Assembly: GCA_964585685.1 (NCBI GenBank)
Contig: CAZPEP010000027.1
Location: 1-64,000 of the forward strand
Length of the DNA stretch: 64,000 bases
Direction of reading: 5' to 3'
DNA from: JALHVH01 sp964585685
GTDB lineage: Bacteria; Acidobacteriota; Aminicenantia; Aminicenantales; Saccharicenantaceae
The position numbers and the translations under genes are program-made. Of the stretch, positions 15,088-22,436 are shown one piece after another. The notes beneath the pieces are model-generated. The model worked only from the letters and a program-made list of their open reading frames with translations. It did not search any database and was not told where the DNA came from. How positions within the stretch are numbered: the first letter of the stretch is position 1; the number at the start of each line of letters is the position of its first letter.

Positions 15088-17502
15088 ATGGACGTCATAT
15101 CCTTCAAGAAGATCCGTCTCTTCAAGAGTTCCGAGATCCTGCCCCGCAGGACCCAGCCCTCCCCGCCTCCCGGCGACAACAAGGAGGATGAGCCGCCGCC
15201 GGGGCCGAAGCTCCTGCGCGGACCCTTCCCTGTTCTCGCCTTCTTCGTCACCTTCCTCTCACTGATCATCTCTTACACTCCCTCGAGCCGCCTGTCGGTC
15301 CCGGGAATCGGCGAGATCGCCGGGGCCGATATCATCGCCCCCTCCGACCTGACCATCGAGGACCAGGAGACGACGGCCAAGCGGCGCGTCGCCGCCGAAC
15401 AGACCGTCCTGCCGGCCTACGCCCTCGACACGAACGGGTTCCCCGAGACGGAGGCCCGGGGCAGGCGGTTCTTCGAGCTCGGCCGGGAGTGGCTGCAGGC
15501 GCCCGGAGGCGACAGGAAACCGGAAGCCTTCCAGAAGGAGCTCTCCGACAAGCTCGGGATCGAGATCGAGGCCCGGCCCCTGGCCGCTCTGGCCAAGGCA
15601 AAATTCCCTAAGGAGCTCGAGGAGAGCCTCATCGGGATCATGGGCAAGGTAATGGCCCAGGGCGTCATCCTGTCCAAGAACCTGTTCATTCAGGGCGAGC
15701 TCGAACGGGGGTTCAACCTCGTCGGGGCGCCCGGCGAGGAACAGACCGTCCGCGTCGCGGACATCCTGGATATCAAAGAGGCCAAGGAGCGTTTCGCGGC
15801 CCAAGTCGACGTCCTGGACCTCCCGGACCGGTCCAAGATGCTCCTCATCAACTTGGCGGACGTCTTCCTCGTCCCCAACATCGCCTTCGACAAGGCGGAG
15901 ACGGAGGCCCGGAAGGCCCGCGCCCGGATGGGCGTCGAGACGGTTTTCTACACCATCAAGAAGGGCAAGGTCATCGTCCGCAAGGGCGACGAGGTCACGG
16001 CCGAGGCCGAAAAGCAGATCCGCCTGGTCAACATCGAGCTCGGCCGGAGGCCGAGCTGGTTCACGAACTTCGCCGGAACATTCCTGCTCTTCGCCCTCCT
16101 CTTCATCACCCTCTGGTACTACCTGAAGTCCATCCTCCGGTCCAGGAACCCTCTCAAACAGTTCGTCATGATGGGCACGACGCTCGTCCTGAGCCTCGTC
16201 CTCTACCGGCTGTCTCTCTTCCTGGCCGAAAGCCTCAGCGGGAACGCCTCGGTCTCCTATTTCGCCACGAGCGATGTCTACCTGTACGCGTTCCCCTTCC
16301 AAGTCGGCACGCTCCTGTTCGCCTTCCTAACCTCGGACCACCTGGCCCTCATCTACGCTATCCTGAACAGCCTGATGGCCGGCTTTGTGCTCGGCCCGAA
16401 CTACTACCCCATGATCTTTTGCCTGATCGGGGGGATCGCCGCCATCTACGGCGTCAAGGTCTACCAGCGCCACCGCCGGACGTCGACCCTGCGGGCGGGG
16501 ATCTTCGTCGTCGCCCCGGTCAACGTTATCGCCGTCGTCACGGTCCACCTCATACGAGAGAGGATCGGGGGCCTCGGCCAGGCCTCGGCGGAGGTCCTGA
16601 TGGGCCTTATGGGCGGCGCCCTGAGCGCCGGACTGGCCTTTATCCTCCTCCCCGTCTTCGAGACCGTCTTCCGGTTCGTCACATCGACCAAGCTCCTCGA
16701 ACTGACGAACTCGGACCTGCCCGTCTTCCGGCAGATGGCCCTCGAGGCGCCCGGCTCGTACCACCACTCCCTTATCGTGGCCACTCTGGCCGAGAAGGCG
16801 GCCGAAGAGATCAAGGCCGACGCCATGCTGGCCAAGGCAGGGGCCCTGTACCACGACATCGGGAAGATCAAGATGCCGGAGTACTTCATCGAGAATCGGA
16901 CCGCGGACTTCGACCTTCACAAGGACCTGACCCCCTCGCTTAGCACTCTGGTCATCGTCAACCACGTTAAGGAGGGGATGGAGATCGCCCGCAAGCTCAA
17001 GCTCCCCGCCCGGCTCAGCGACATCATCGAACAGCACCACGGAAACTCTCTCGTCCGATACTTCTACCAGAAGGCCAAGGAGAAATACGACCCCGAGCTC
17101 CAGAAGATCGGCGAGGAAGACTACCGGTACCCGGGCCCCCGGCCCAGGAGCAAGGAGGCCGGCCTGGTCATGCTGGCCGACTCGGCGGAGGCGGCCTCAC
17201 GGAGCCTGAGGGCGCCGACCAAGGACAGCCTCCGGCGGCTCATCACCGAGATCTTCAACAGCTACCTCCAGGACGGCCAGCTCGACGACTGCGATTTCTC
17301 GCTGAGGGACCTGCGGGCGGCCGCCGCGTCCTTCTTCTCCATCCTCTACGCGGTCTACCACCCCCGGGTCGAATACCCGGGATTCGAGTTCGAGGCCAAA
17401 AAGGGAAAACGGACCCCGGCCCCCAGGAAGGACAATGGTCGCGATTATCAACAGACAACGCAAGCACCCGCTCAACAGGAAAAGGGTCCAAAGCCTGATT
17501 GA
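15088..17502 (+). CDS. 7TM-HD membrane phosphodiesterase (PgpH-like, c-di-AMP)
   Basis: 804 residues. A long Pro-rich cytoplasmic N-terminus is followed by a first membrane helix (about 48-68), then an extracytoplasmic 7TMR-HDED domain (about 80-320), seven helices (about 325-530), and a cytoplasmic HD domain with YHHSLIVATLAEKAA and ALYHDIGKIKMPEYF (HD pair near 589) and DIIEQHHGN. PgpH of Listeria, which has this layout, hydrolyses c-di-AMP. The gene follows phoH by 6 bases and overlaps ybeY by 68 bases, which is unusually long. Confidence 0.9.
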   Translation: MDVISFKKIRLFKSSEILPRRTQPSPPPGDNKEDEPPPGPKLLRGPFPVLAFFVTFLSLIISYTPSSRLSVPGIGEIAGADIIAPSDLTIEDQETTAKRRVAAEQTVLPAYALDTNGFPETEARGRRFFELGREWLQAPGGDRKPEAFQKELSDKLGIEIEARPLAALAKAKFPKELEESLIGIMGKVMAQGVILSKNLFIQGELERGFNLVGAPGEEQTVRVADILDIKEAKERFAAQVDVLDLPDRSKMLLINLADVFLVPNIAFDKAETEARKARARMGVETVFYTIKKGKVIVRKGDEVTAEAEKQIRLVNIELGRRPSWFTNFAGTFLLFALLFITLWYYLKSILRSRNPLKQFVMMGTTLVLSLVLYRLSLFLAESLSGNASVSYFATSDVYLYAFPFQVGTLLFAFLTSDHLALIYAILNSLMAGFVLGPNYYPMIFCLIGGIAAIYGVKVYQRHRRTSTLRAGIFVVAPVNVIAVVTVHLIRERIGGLGQASAEVLMGLMGGALSAGLAFILLPVFETVFRFVTSTKLLELTNSDLPVFRQMALEAPGSYHHSLIVATLAEKAAEEIKADAMLAKAGALYHDIGKIKMPEYFIENRTADFDLHKDLTPSLSTLVIVNHVKEGMEIARKLKLPARLSDIIEQHHGNSLVRYFYQKAKEKYDPELQKIGEEDYRYPGPRPRSKEAGLVMLADSAEAASRSLRAPTKDSLRRLITEIFNSYLQDGQLDDCDFSLRDLRAAAASFFSILYAVYHPRVEYPGFEFEAKKGKRTPAPRKDNGRDYQQTTQAPAQQEKGPKPD

Positions 17503-17854
17503 GCGGCTGGCGGACCGCTATGGGCTCGGCGACGCCGACGTGGCCGTGGTCTTCGTCGGGACCCGGGCTATCCGGACGCTCAACCGGACCTACCGGAAGA
17601 AGGACGCCCCGACCGACGTCCTGAGTTTCCCCGTGGGCCGCCGGGGTCCGGACGGGCGCTTCACCCTCGGGGACATCGTCATTGCCATGCCGGTGGCCGC
17701 CCGCCAGGCCAGGGCGCGCGGGCACGCCCTCGGTCGGGAGGTCGAGATCCTCGTCCTTCACGGGTTCCTCCACCTGGCCGGCTTCGGCCATAGCGCCGGG
17801 CCGGGCCCCGAGGAACGGTCCCTGCGCCGCCTCCTCTTCGGGGAGGAAGCATGA
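17435..17854 (+). CDS. ybeY: YbeY endoribonuclease / rRNA maturation factor
   Basis: 139 residues. The zinc-binding motif HGFLHLAGFGHS (H-x3-H-x5-H, near 109-119) defines YbeY, although Asp before the last His is Gly here. Central strand motifs GTRAIRTLNRTYRKKDAPTD and VLSFP are typical. YbeY takes part in 16S rRNA 3'-end maturation and ribosome quality control. The chosen ATG lies inside the 3' end of the previous gene; a later start would remove part of the domain. It overlaps the next gene by 4 bases (ATGA). Confidence 0.92.
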   Translation: MVAIINRQRKHPLNRKRVQSLIERLADRYGLGDADVAVVFVGTRAIRTLNRTYRKKDAPTDVLSFPVGRRGPDGRFTLGDIVIAMPVAARQARARGHALGREVEILVLHGFLHLAGFGHSAGPGPEERSLRRLLFGEEA

Positions 17855-19074
17855 CCGCAGGGATCCTCGCCTGGTCCGGGCTTGCCCTGAGCTTCCTGGC
17901 CGCGTTTGTCCTCTCTCTCTTCCACATCACCCTGGGGTCCTTTTCAAAGATCCAGGTTAGCCGCTTCCTCGAGGACCTGGAGAAGGCCGAGCGCCAGGCC
18001 GTCCTCAGGGACTTCGACGACACCCGGATCGCCGTAGAATACCTGCGGTCGGTCGTCGTCGTCGCCTTCGTCGTATATATGACCGTCGCCCTCCCCGGCC
18101 TTCGGTTCTCCCCGCTTTGGCTCTTCCTCGCCGCCGTCAGCGTCGCGACAGTATTCTTCGATTACGTGCCGCGGCTCCTGAACTTCCGGGGCAAGAACAC
18201 CGTCTTCAAGGCCTTCCTCCCTGCCGCCCGTACGTTCCGCGCCCTCGGCGCCCCGATCCTCCTCCTCTCCAGGGACCTCGTCGAGCGCGAGGAGAAGGAG
18301 GACCGGGACGGGGAGCGCGAGGCGACCGACGAGGAGATCGATACCTTCCTCGACGAGGCCCGGGAGGAGGGCATCATCGAGAAGGGCGAGGGCGAGCTCC
18401 TGCGGAGCGTCGTCGAGTTCGGGGACACCGTCGTCCGCGAGATCATGACACCCCGGGTCTCGCTGGTCTGCATCCGGAAGGATGCCACGATCGACAACCT
18501 CAAGGACCTCATCATCCGGGAGAAGTACTCCCGCATCCCCGTCTACAAGGATCGCATCGACAACATCGAGGGCGTGGTTATGGCCAAGGACATCATCGAG
18601 TACGCCGACGAGAAGCACAAGGGCCAGCCCATCGAGGCGCTCGTCCGTCCCGTCCTCTTCGTCCCGGAATCGATGGAAGTGGCCGACCTGCTCAAGGAGC
18701 TCCAGAAAGTTAAGCAGAAGATGGCCGTCGTCGTCGACGAGCACGGCGGCGTCTCCGGGCTGGTGACGATGGAGGACCTCTTCGAGGAGATCGTCGGCGA
18801 GATCCAGGACGAATACGACACCGAGGAGTCCCAGATCGTCCAGAACTCCCCGGATGACTATACGGTCTCCGGCGGCGTCGAGGTCGAGGAGATGGAGGAG
18901 CTCTTCGACCTGGAGCTCGCCGAGGACGATTTCATCACCGTCGGAGGCCTCGTTTCCCACGCTCTGGGCCGGCTTCCGGCCAAAGGCGAGGTCCTCGACA
19001 TCAAGGGGCTGAAGTTCGAGATTCTGGACGTCGACCAGAAGAAGATCAAGAAGGTTCGAATAAGAAAAATCTAG
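17851..19074 (+). CDS. CNNM/CorC-type transporter-associated protein (hemolysin C family)
   Basis: 407 residues. N-terminal membrane part with helices about 5-25, 62-85 and 88-108 (CNNM-like). Two CBS domains follow (about 195-315: REIMTPRVSLVCIRKDATID, YSRIPVYKDRIDNIEGVV, MAVVVDEHGGVSGLVTMEDL), then a CorC_HlyC domain (about 330-405). The family is implicated in magnesium or cobalt efflux, despite old names as hemolysins. Coupled to ybeY by an ATGA overlap. Confidence 0.9.
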   Translation: MTAGILAWSGLALSFLAAFVLSLFHITLGSFSKIQVSRFLEDLEKAERQAVLRDFDDTRIAVEYLRSVVVVAFVVYMTVALPGLRFSPLWLFLAAVSVATVFFDYVPRLLNFRGKNTVFKAFLPAARTFRALGAPILLLSRDLVEREEKEDRDGEREATDEEIDTFLDEAREEGIIEKGEGELLRSVVEFGDTVVREIMTPRVSLVCIRKDATIDNLKDLIIREKYSRIPVYKDRIDNIEGVVMAKDIIEYADEKHKGQPIEALVRPVLFVPESMEVADLLKELQKVKQKMAVVVDEHGGVSGLVTMEDLFEEIVGEIQDEYDTEESQIVQNSPDDYTVSGGVEVEEMEELFDLELAEDDFITVGGLVSHALGRLPAKGEVLDIKGLKFEILDVDQKKIKKVRIRKI

Positions 19075-19119
19075 GACGACGGCCGGGCGGACCCGGCGAT
19101 CATGGCAAGGAAGGGGAAC

Positions 19120-20229
19120 ATGAAAAAAGAGATCAAGGAAAAGGCCGCTGAAGCGAAAAAGGGGACGGCGGCACGAGAGTCCGCCCCCGAGAAGACGCCG
19201 GCAACGAAGGCGGCCCCCAAAAAGTTGGCGACCGGGAAGGCCGCGCCGAAAAAGGCCCCGGCAAAAAAACGCGCCCCGAAGAAGCCGGCCCCTCCCGAGT
19301 CCCCGAAGAAGCCCTCGGTCCGGGTCGGCACCGTGGCCCTCCTCGGCCGTCCCAACGTCGGCAAGTCCACCCTCATCAACGCCCTGCTCGGCCAGAAGAT
19401 CGCCATCGTCTCCGACAAGCCCCAGACGACCCGCATCAGCATCCTGGGCATCAAGACGACCGACCGGGGCCAGATCATCTTCATCGACAACCCCGGCATC
19501 CATAAGCCCCTCCACACTCTCAACCGGAGAATGATGAACTTCGTCTTTTCCTCCCTTGAAACGTCCGACGTCCTCTGCCTCCTCATCGACGCCACCCAGC
19601 CCTTCGGCCACGGCGATGAGTTCGTCATCGAGGTCCTCCGGAAGGTCAAGCTGAGGCCCATCTTCCTCCTCATCAACAAGGTCGATGCCGCCCGGAAGGA
19701 CAAGGTCCTCCCCATCATCGAGCGCTACAAGGACCTTCTGCCGTTCAAGGAGATCGTCCCCATCTCCGCCCTCACCGGCATCAACCTCGGCGTCCTCGAG
19801 GGCCTGCTCCTCAAGGCCCTGCCCGAGGCCGAGAAGATCTATTCGGACGACGAGATCTCGGACCAGTCCGAACGGTTCCTCCTGGCCGAGATCATCCGCG
19901 AGAAGGTCCTCAACCACGTCAAGCAGGAATTGCCGTTCGAAACGGCCGTCTACATCGACGGCATCGAGAGGAAGACCCAAGCGGACAAGGACGGGAACCC
20001 ACGACCCCTGACCTTCATCCAGGCCTCCGTCTTCGTCGAGAAGGATAACCAGCGGAAGATCATCATCGGCCGCGGCGGCTCCCTTATCAAGACGATCGGG
20101 ACCGAGGCCCGCCGGGAGATCGAGGAGGTCTTGGAAACCAAGGTCTATCTGGGGCTCCAGGTCCGATGGCGGCCCCAATGGCGCGACTCCGAGGACGTCC
20201 TCGACCTCATCGAGGGGCAGAAGGGCTGA
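19120..20229 (+). CDS. era: GTPase Era with basic N-terminal extension
   Basis: Start placed at ATG 19120 because AAGGAAGGGG lies just before it; an in-frame ATG at 19102 has no ribosome site. GTPase motifs: GRPNVGKST (G1, near 76), QTTR (G2), DNPGI (G3, with Asn for Thr after Asp), NKVD (G4) and SALTG (G5). The C-terminal KH domain has IIIGRGGSLIKTIG near 313. Era binds 16S rRNA and acts in 30S assembly. Residues 1-68 form a Lys/Ala/Pro-rich, disordered-looking extension that ordinary Era (about 300 aa) lacks. Confidence 0.93.
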   Translation: MKKEIKEKAAEAKKGTAARESAPEKTPATKAAPKKLATGKAAPKKAPAKKRAPKKPAPPESPKKPSVRVGTVALLGRPNVGKSTLINALLGQKIAIVSDKPQTTRISILGIKTTDRGQIIFIDNPGIHKPLHTLNRRMMNFVFSSLETSDVLCLLIDATQPFGHGDEFVIEVLRKVKLRPIFLLINKVDAARKDKVLPIIERYKDLLPFKEIVPISALTGINLGVLEGLLLKALPEAEKIYSDDEISDQSERFLLAEIIREKVLNHVKQELPFETAVYIDGIERKTQADKDGNPRPLTFIQASVFVEKDNQRKIIIGRGGSLIKTIGTEARREIEEVLETKVYLGLQVRWRPQWRDSEDVLDLIEGQKG

Positions 20230-20249
20230 GCGGAAAATTCGGGATATAC

Positions 20250-20269
20250 CCCTTTTCTCTGGAAAAGGG
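20250..20269 (+). terminator. Hairpin after era
   Basis: CCCTTTTC-TCTG-GAAAAGGG, an 8-bp stem 20 bases past the era stop. No strong T-run follows. Confidence 0.5.
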
Positions 20270-20326
20270 ATCGTGTCCCGGGAATCTTCCTCCGCGAGCC
20301 TGGGAGATGCATGCCCTTACGATTGG

Positions 20327-20355
20327 TTGACTGAATCCCCCCGCCGTGCGATAAT
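20327..20355 (+). promoter_or_regulatory. Promoter of tRNA-His
   Basis: TTGACT (20327-20332) and GATAAT (20350-20355) with a 17-base spacer. The predicted start is about 10 bases before the mature tRNA. Confidence 0.7.
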
Positions 20356-20371
20356 TTAGCGCCAATTGGAC

Positions 20372-20445
20372 GGTGAGTGTAGCTCAACGGTTAGAGCATC
20401 GGACTGTGGATCCGAAGGTTGGGGGTTCGATTCCCCTCACTCACC
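20372..20445 (+). tRNA. tRNA-His (anticodon GTG)
   Basis: Full cloverleaf. The 5' G at 20372 is the extra G-1 of tRNA-His and pairs with C73 (20445). The 7-bp acceptor stem GTGAGTG pairs with CACTCAC. The anticodon loop CTGTGGA carries GTG, and the T-arm GGGGG-TTCGATT-CCCCT has one G-U pair. CCA is not encoded (CCT follows). It marks the edge of the accessory region that runs to about 37 kb. Confidence 0.96.
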
Positions 20446-20558
20446 CCTCATAGGGCTTGGTAGCTCGAATCATCGAACCAGTATATGCAATATACAAATG
20501 ATTCAGGAACATCAGTCCGTCGCATTGACTCATCTATTCTGTTACTGAGATCATATTG

Positions 20559-20787
20559 TTGCCTCAATGGAATGTTACCGAAAAAGGTGCGTCTCCAAGC
20601 AGAGCAGCCGGAACGCTTTCCAGACGTGCCGCTATGAACGCTGCAACGCAGGATCAGGGCCTGGCGTCATGTGATGGCAAGAGGTCCTGTCTTCGGTGGG
20701 CAAAGCGCATCTGAAGTATCGGCCGAGGCGGCTCCCATGGGGCTCGACAAGGCGCCGATTCTTCAGTAACATTTTTGATTGAGGCAA
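20559..20787. mobile_element. MITE-like element, copy A, with terminal inverted repeats
   Basis: The ends are TTGCCTCAAT..ATGTTAC (20559-20578) and GTAACAT..ATTGAGGCAA (20766-20787), an imperfect inverted repeat. The inner 195 bases (20593-20787) recur without any gap at 22196-22390 with 22 mismatches by hand count. No transposase is encoded. Both copies keep one minus-strand reading frame of 46 codons (20632-20772 here). No clear target-site duplication is visible. Best explained as a non-autonomous miniature element; the carrier transposase family is unknown. Confidence 0.65.
20632..20772 (-). CDS. Possible 46-aa reading frame inside MITE copy A
   Basis: ATG at 20772 to TAG at 20632, beginning MLLKNRRLVEPHGS and ending TPGPDPALQRS. 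Copy B carries a frame of the same length, start and stop. Of the differences within the frame, about seven codon changes are silent and eight change the residue, so there is at best weak evidence for protein-level selection. There is no Shine-Dalgarno. More likely a by-product of an indel-free repeat than a gene. Confidence 0.15.
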   Translation of the reverse strand: MLLKNRRLVEPHGSRLGRYFRCALPTEDRTSCHHMTPGPDPALQRS

Positions 20788-20908
20788 TGGGCCGGGAATT
20801 ATGATTATCGCTGATCAAACGCAGCTATATCCGCGAGGACAAGGTCCTCGGATCGTTGGACAGGCTTCATGAGCTGATGGCTCATACGGCTAACTGAAGA
20901 TACTTATG

Positions 20909-21031
20909 ATGGCTCAGAAATTGCGAACATTAGTTGACACGGCCGATCCGCAAATCAAGCAGCTGTTTGCCAGCCTGAACCTGGCCGACGAAGCCCATAT
21001 CAAAAAACTGGAGAACTGGTCCGCCGGCTGA
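20909..21031 (+). pseudogene. Short gene-like remnant (40 aa)
   Basis: ATG 20909 to TGA 21029-21031 reads MAQKLRTLVDTADPQIKQLF, then a helical segment DEAHIKKLENWSAG. The composition looks like real protein rather than noise. There is no ribosome site. Just upstream, another broken frame reads SYIREDKVLGSLDRLHEL, which recalls the tail of serine recombinases. I take 20810-21031 as debris of one or two accessory genes next to tRNA-His; the family cannot be named. Confidence 0.3.
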
Positions 21032-21146
21032 AATTAAATCCAGGCGCCTGATCTTTTCCGGGCTATGCAAGCGCGCGAGGAGCTGCGTCACCATGGCTTT
21101 TTCCAGGGGATGGACCACCTTGGGACGATCTCGAAGCCGGTCCTTT

Positions 21147-21929
21147 TTATTGTTCCATTTTCAATACGATCTGCTTGGAGCGCAGGATTTTCCCCGTGTC
21201 CCCGATGATCGCCAGTTCGAAGCCCTGTCCACCTCGCTGGACCAGGGCGAAATCGGCCGTCGTGAACTGGAGTTTCACCTTCTGGCCGGGCGGCAATGCT
21301 CCCGCCCCGAGCTTGCCGAGAAGCCCAACCCGCCTGCCATTGCGCAGCAGGACCAGGTTGCCTGCGCTGCCGGCCGGAAAGCTGACTTCAGCCAGCAGAG
21401 CCCTGATGTCGAACACGCCGCACATCGGGCAACCCGGATCGCGTTGCACCAGAATAAAGCGCTTTCCCTTTATAATATTCAAATTCGGGGGCGGAGGCTC
21501 CACCAGATTGAAACTATAACAATGCGCTGTGATCTGCCCGTCCATAGTGACGGCGCGGACACAATAGCTGCCAGCCGGCGCTTGCCCTCCGATCAGGGTT
21601 CCCGCCTTCCAGATATATATCCCGCCGTTATCAGGACTGCCACCAGCGGTTTGGTTGAGTCCCGGTTTGCCCAAAGGGATGTTCTGAGCGATGAGACCGA
21701 CAAAATTGGCAGGCGCTGTTCCCCCCTTGTATAATTCAAGCTTGAAATGGGTCGGGGGAACGGCCAAATCACCGGGTTCCCACATGTAGTAGATGTCGAA
21801 ATTCTTGTTAAGCGTGATATTCCCTCCCGGGGGGGGGAAATAATCGAGCTCAATCGTCGCCCCGCCGTCAGCAATTGCCGAAAAAGCCGCCAATCCCATC
21901 AGAAAAACAAAAACATGACTCTTCTTCAT
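21147..21929 (-). CDS. Secreted beta-sandwich protein with KNH-like domain (260 aa)
   Basis: Signal peptide MKKSHVFVFLMGLAAFSAIA. The region from about 25 to 145 begins IELDYFPPPGGNITLNKN and resembles the fibronectin-like KNH/Ser-Thr-rich GPI-anchored-type domain found in many secreted acidobacterial proteins, including the one at 25937. A middle segment has a Cys pair in GCPMCGVFD, possibly a disulfide. The C-terminal half (NLVLLRNGRRVGLLG to GKILRSKQIVLKMEQ) looks like another beta domain. Strong GGAGGTGGGAA precedes ATG 21929. Function unknown, extracellular. It lies between the two MITE-like copies. Confidence 0.6.
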   Translation of the reverse strand: MKKSHVFVFLMGLAAFSAIADGGATIELDYFPPPGGNITLNKNFDIYYMWEPGDLAVPPTHFKLELYKGGTAPANFVGLIAQNIPLGKPGLNQTAGGSPDNGGIYIWKAGTLIGGQAPAGSYCVRAVTMDGQITAHCYSFNLVEPPPPNLNIIKGKRFILVQRDPGCPMCGVFDIRALLAEVSFPAGSAGNLVLLRNGRRVGLLGKLGAGALPPGQKVKLQFTTADFALVQRGGQGFELAIIGDTGKILRSKQIVLKMEQ

Positions 21930-21947
21930 TTCCCACCTCCATTCTGA

Positions 21948-22062
21948 AGCGGGATAAGTATTTCTTTTTTACGTGACGCCACGAATTCCTGCTCCGACCG
22001 ATGAATCTCCCCGCTTGACCATATGAGTAATATACTTCCGGCCGCTCGGCGATGTCAATTAC
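21948..22062 (-). promoter_or_regulatory. Promoter and leader, copy 1 of a duplicated upstream region
   Basis: On the minus strand TTGACA (22053-22058) and TATATT (22029-22034) are 18 bases apart, followed by a leader rich in GGGGAGATTCATCGGTCGGA. The whole stretch recurs at 24903-25018. In this copy the leader runs straight into the Shine-Dalgarno of the secreted protein gene at 21147-21929. Confidence 0.65.
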
Positions 22063-22195
22063 AACGAAAAATGCGACAATCGATCGCGAAAAGCATATTC
22101 GGACGGAAAACGCTCACGCACCGGCTGAAAGACGATAGACTCCCGCTCCTCCCCTGATCACAAAATACTCAAAAATATTCCCCGCACTCCTCGGC

Positions 22196-22390
22196 CTCCA
22201 AGCAGAGCATGCTGGACGCTTTCCGGACGTGCAGCTACGAACGCTGCAACGCAGGGTCAGGGCCTGGCGTCATGTGATGGCAAGAGGTCTTGTCTTCGGT
22301 GGATAAAACGCATCTGAAGCATCGGCCGAGGCTGCTCCCATAGGCTTCGAGAAGCCTCCGATTCTTCAGCAACATTTCTGATTGAGGCAA
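22196..22390. mobile_element. MITE-like element, copy B, left end missing
   Basis: 195 bases colinear with 20593-20787, about 89% identical with no gaps. It keeps the right terminal repeat (ATTGAGGCAA at 22381-22390), but the sequence left of 22196 does not match the left repeat of copy A. It carries the same 46-codon minus frame (22235-22375). It ends 46 bases before the stop of the GIY-YIG gene. Confidence 0.6.
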
Positions 22391-22436
22391 CGGGAACGGG
22401 AATAATAGTTGACGTTCATCAGCTATATAAGGAAGA

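Noticed and set aside
17944..20178. 744-aa acidic minus-strand frame opposite the corC and era genes
   Set aside because: Low-complexity Asp/Leu/Val-rich product, the usual antisense shadow of GC-rich genes; both plus-strand genes have full family motifs.
20559..22390. Integron attC sites as explanation for the 195-bp repeat
   Set aside because: No GTTRRRY/RYYYAAC core pair at the repeat ends and no integrase; inverted terminal repeats fit a MITE better.
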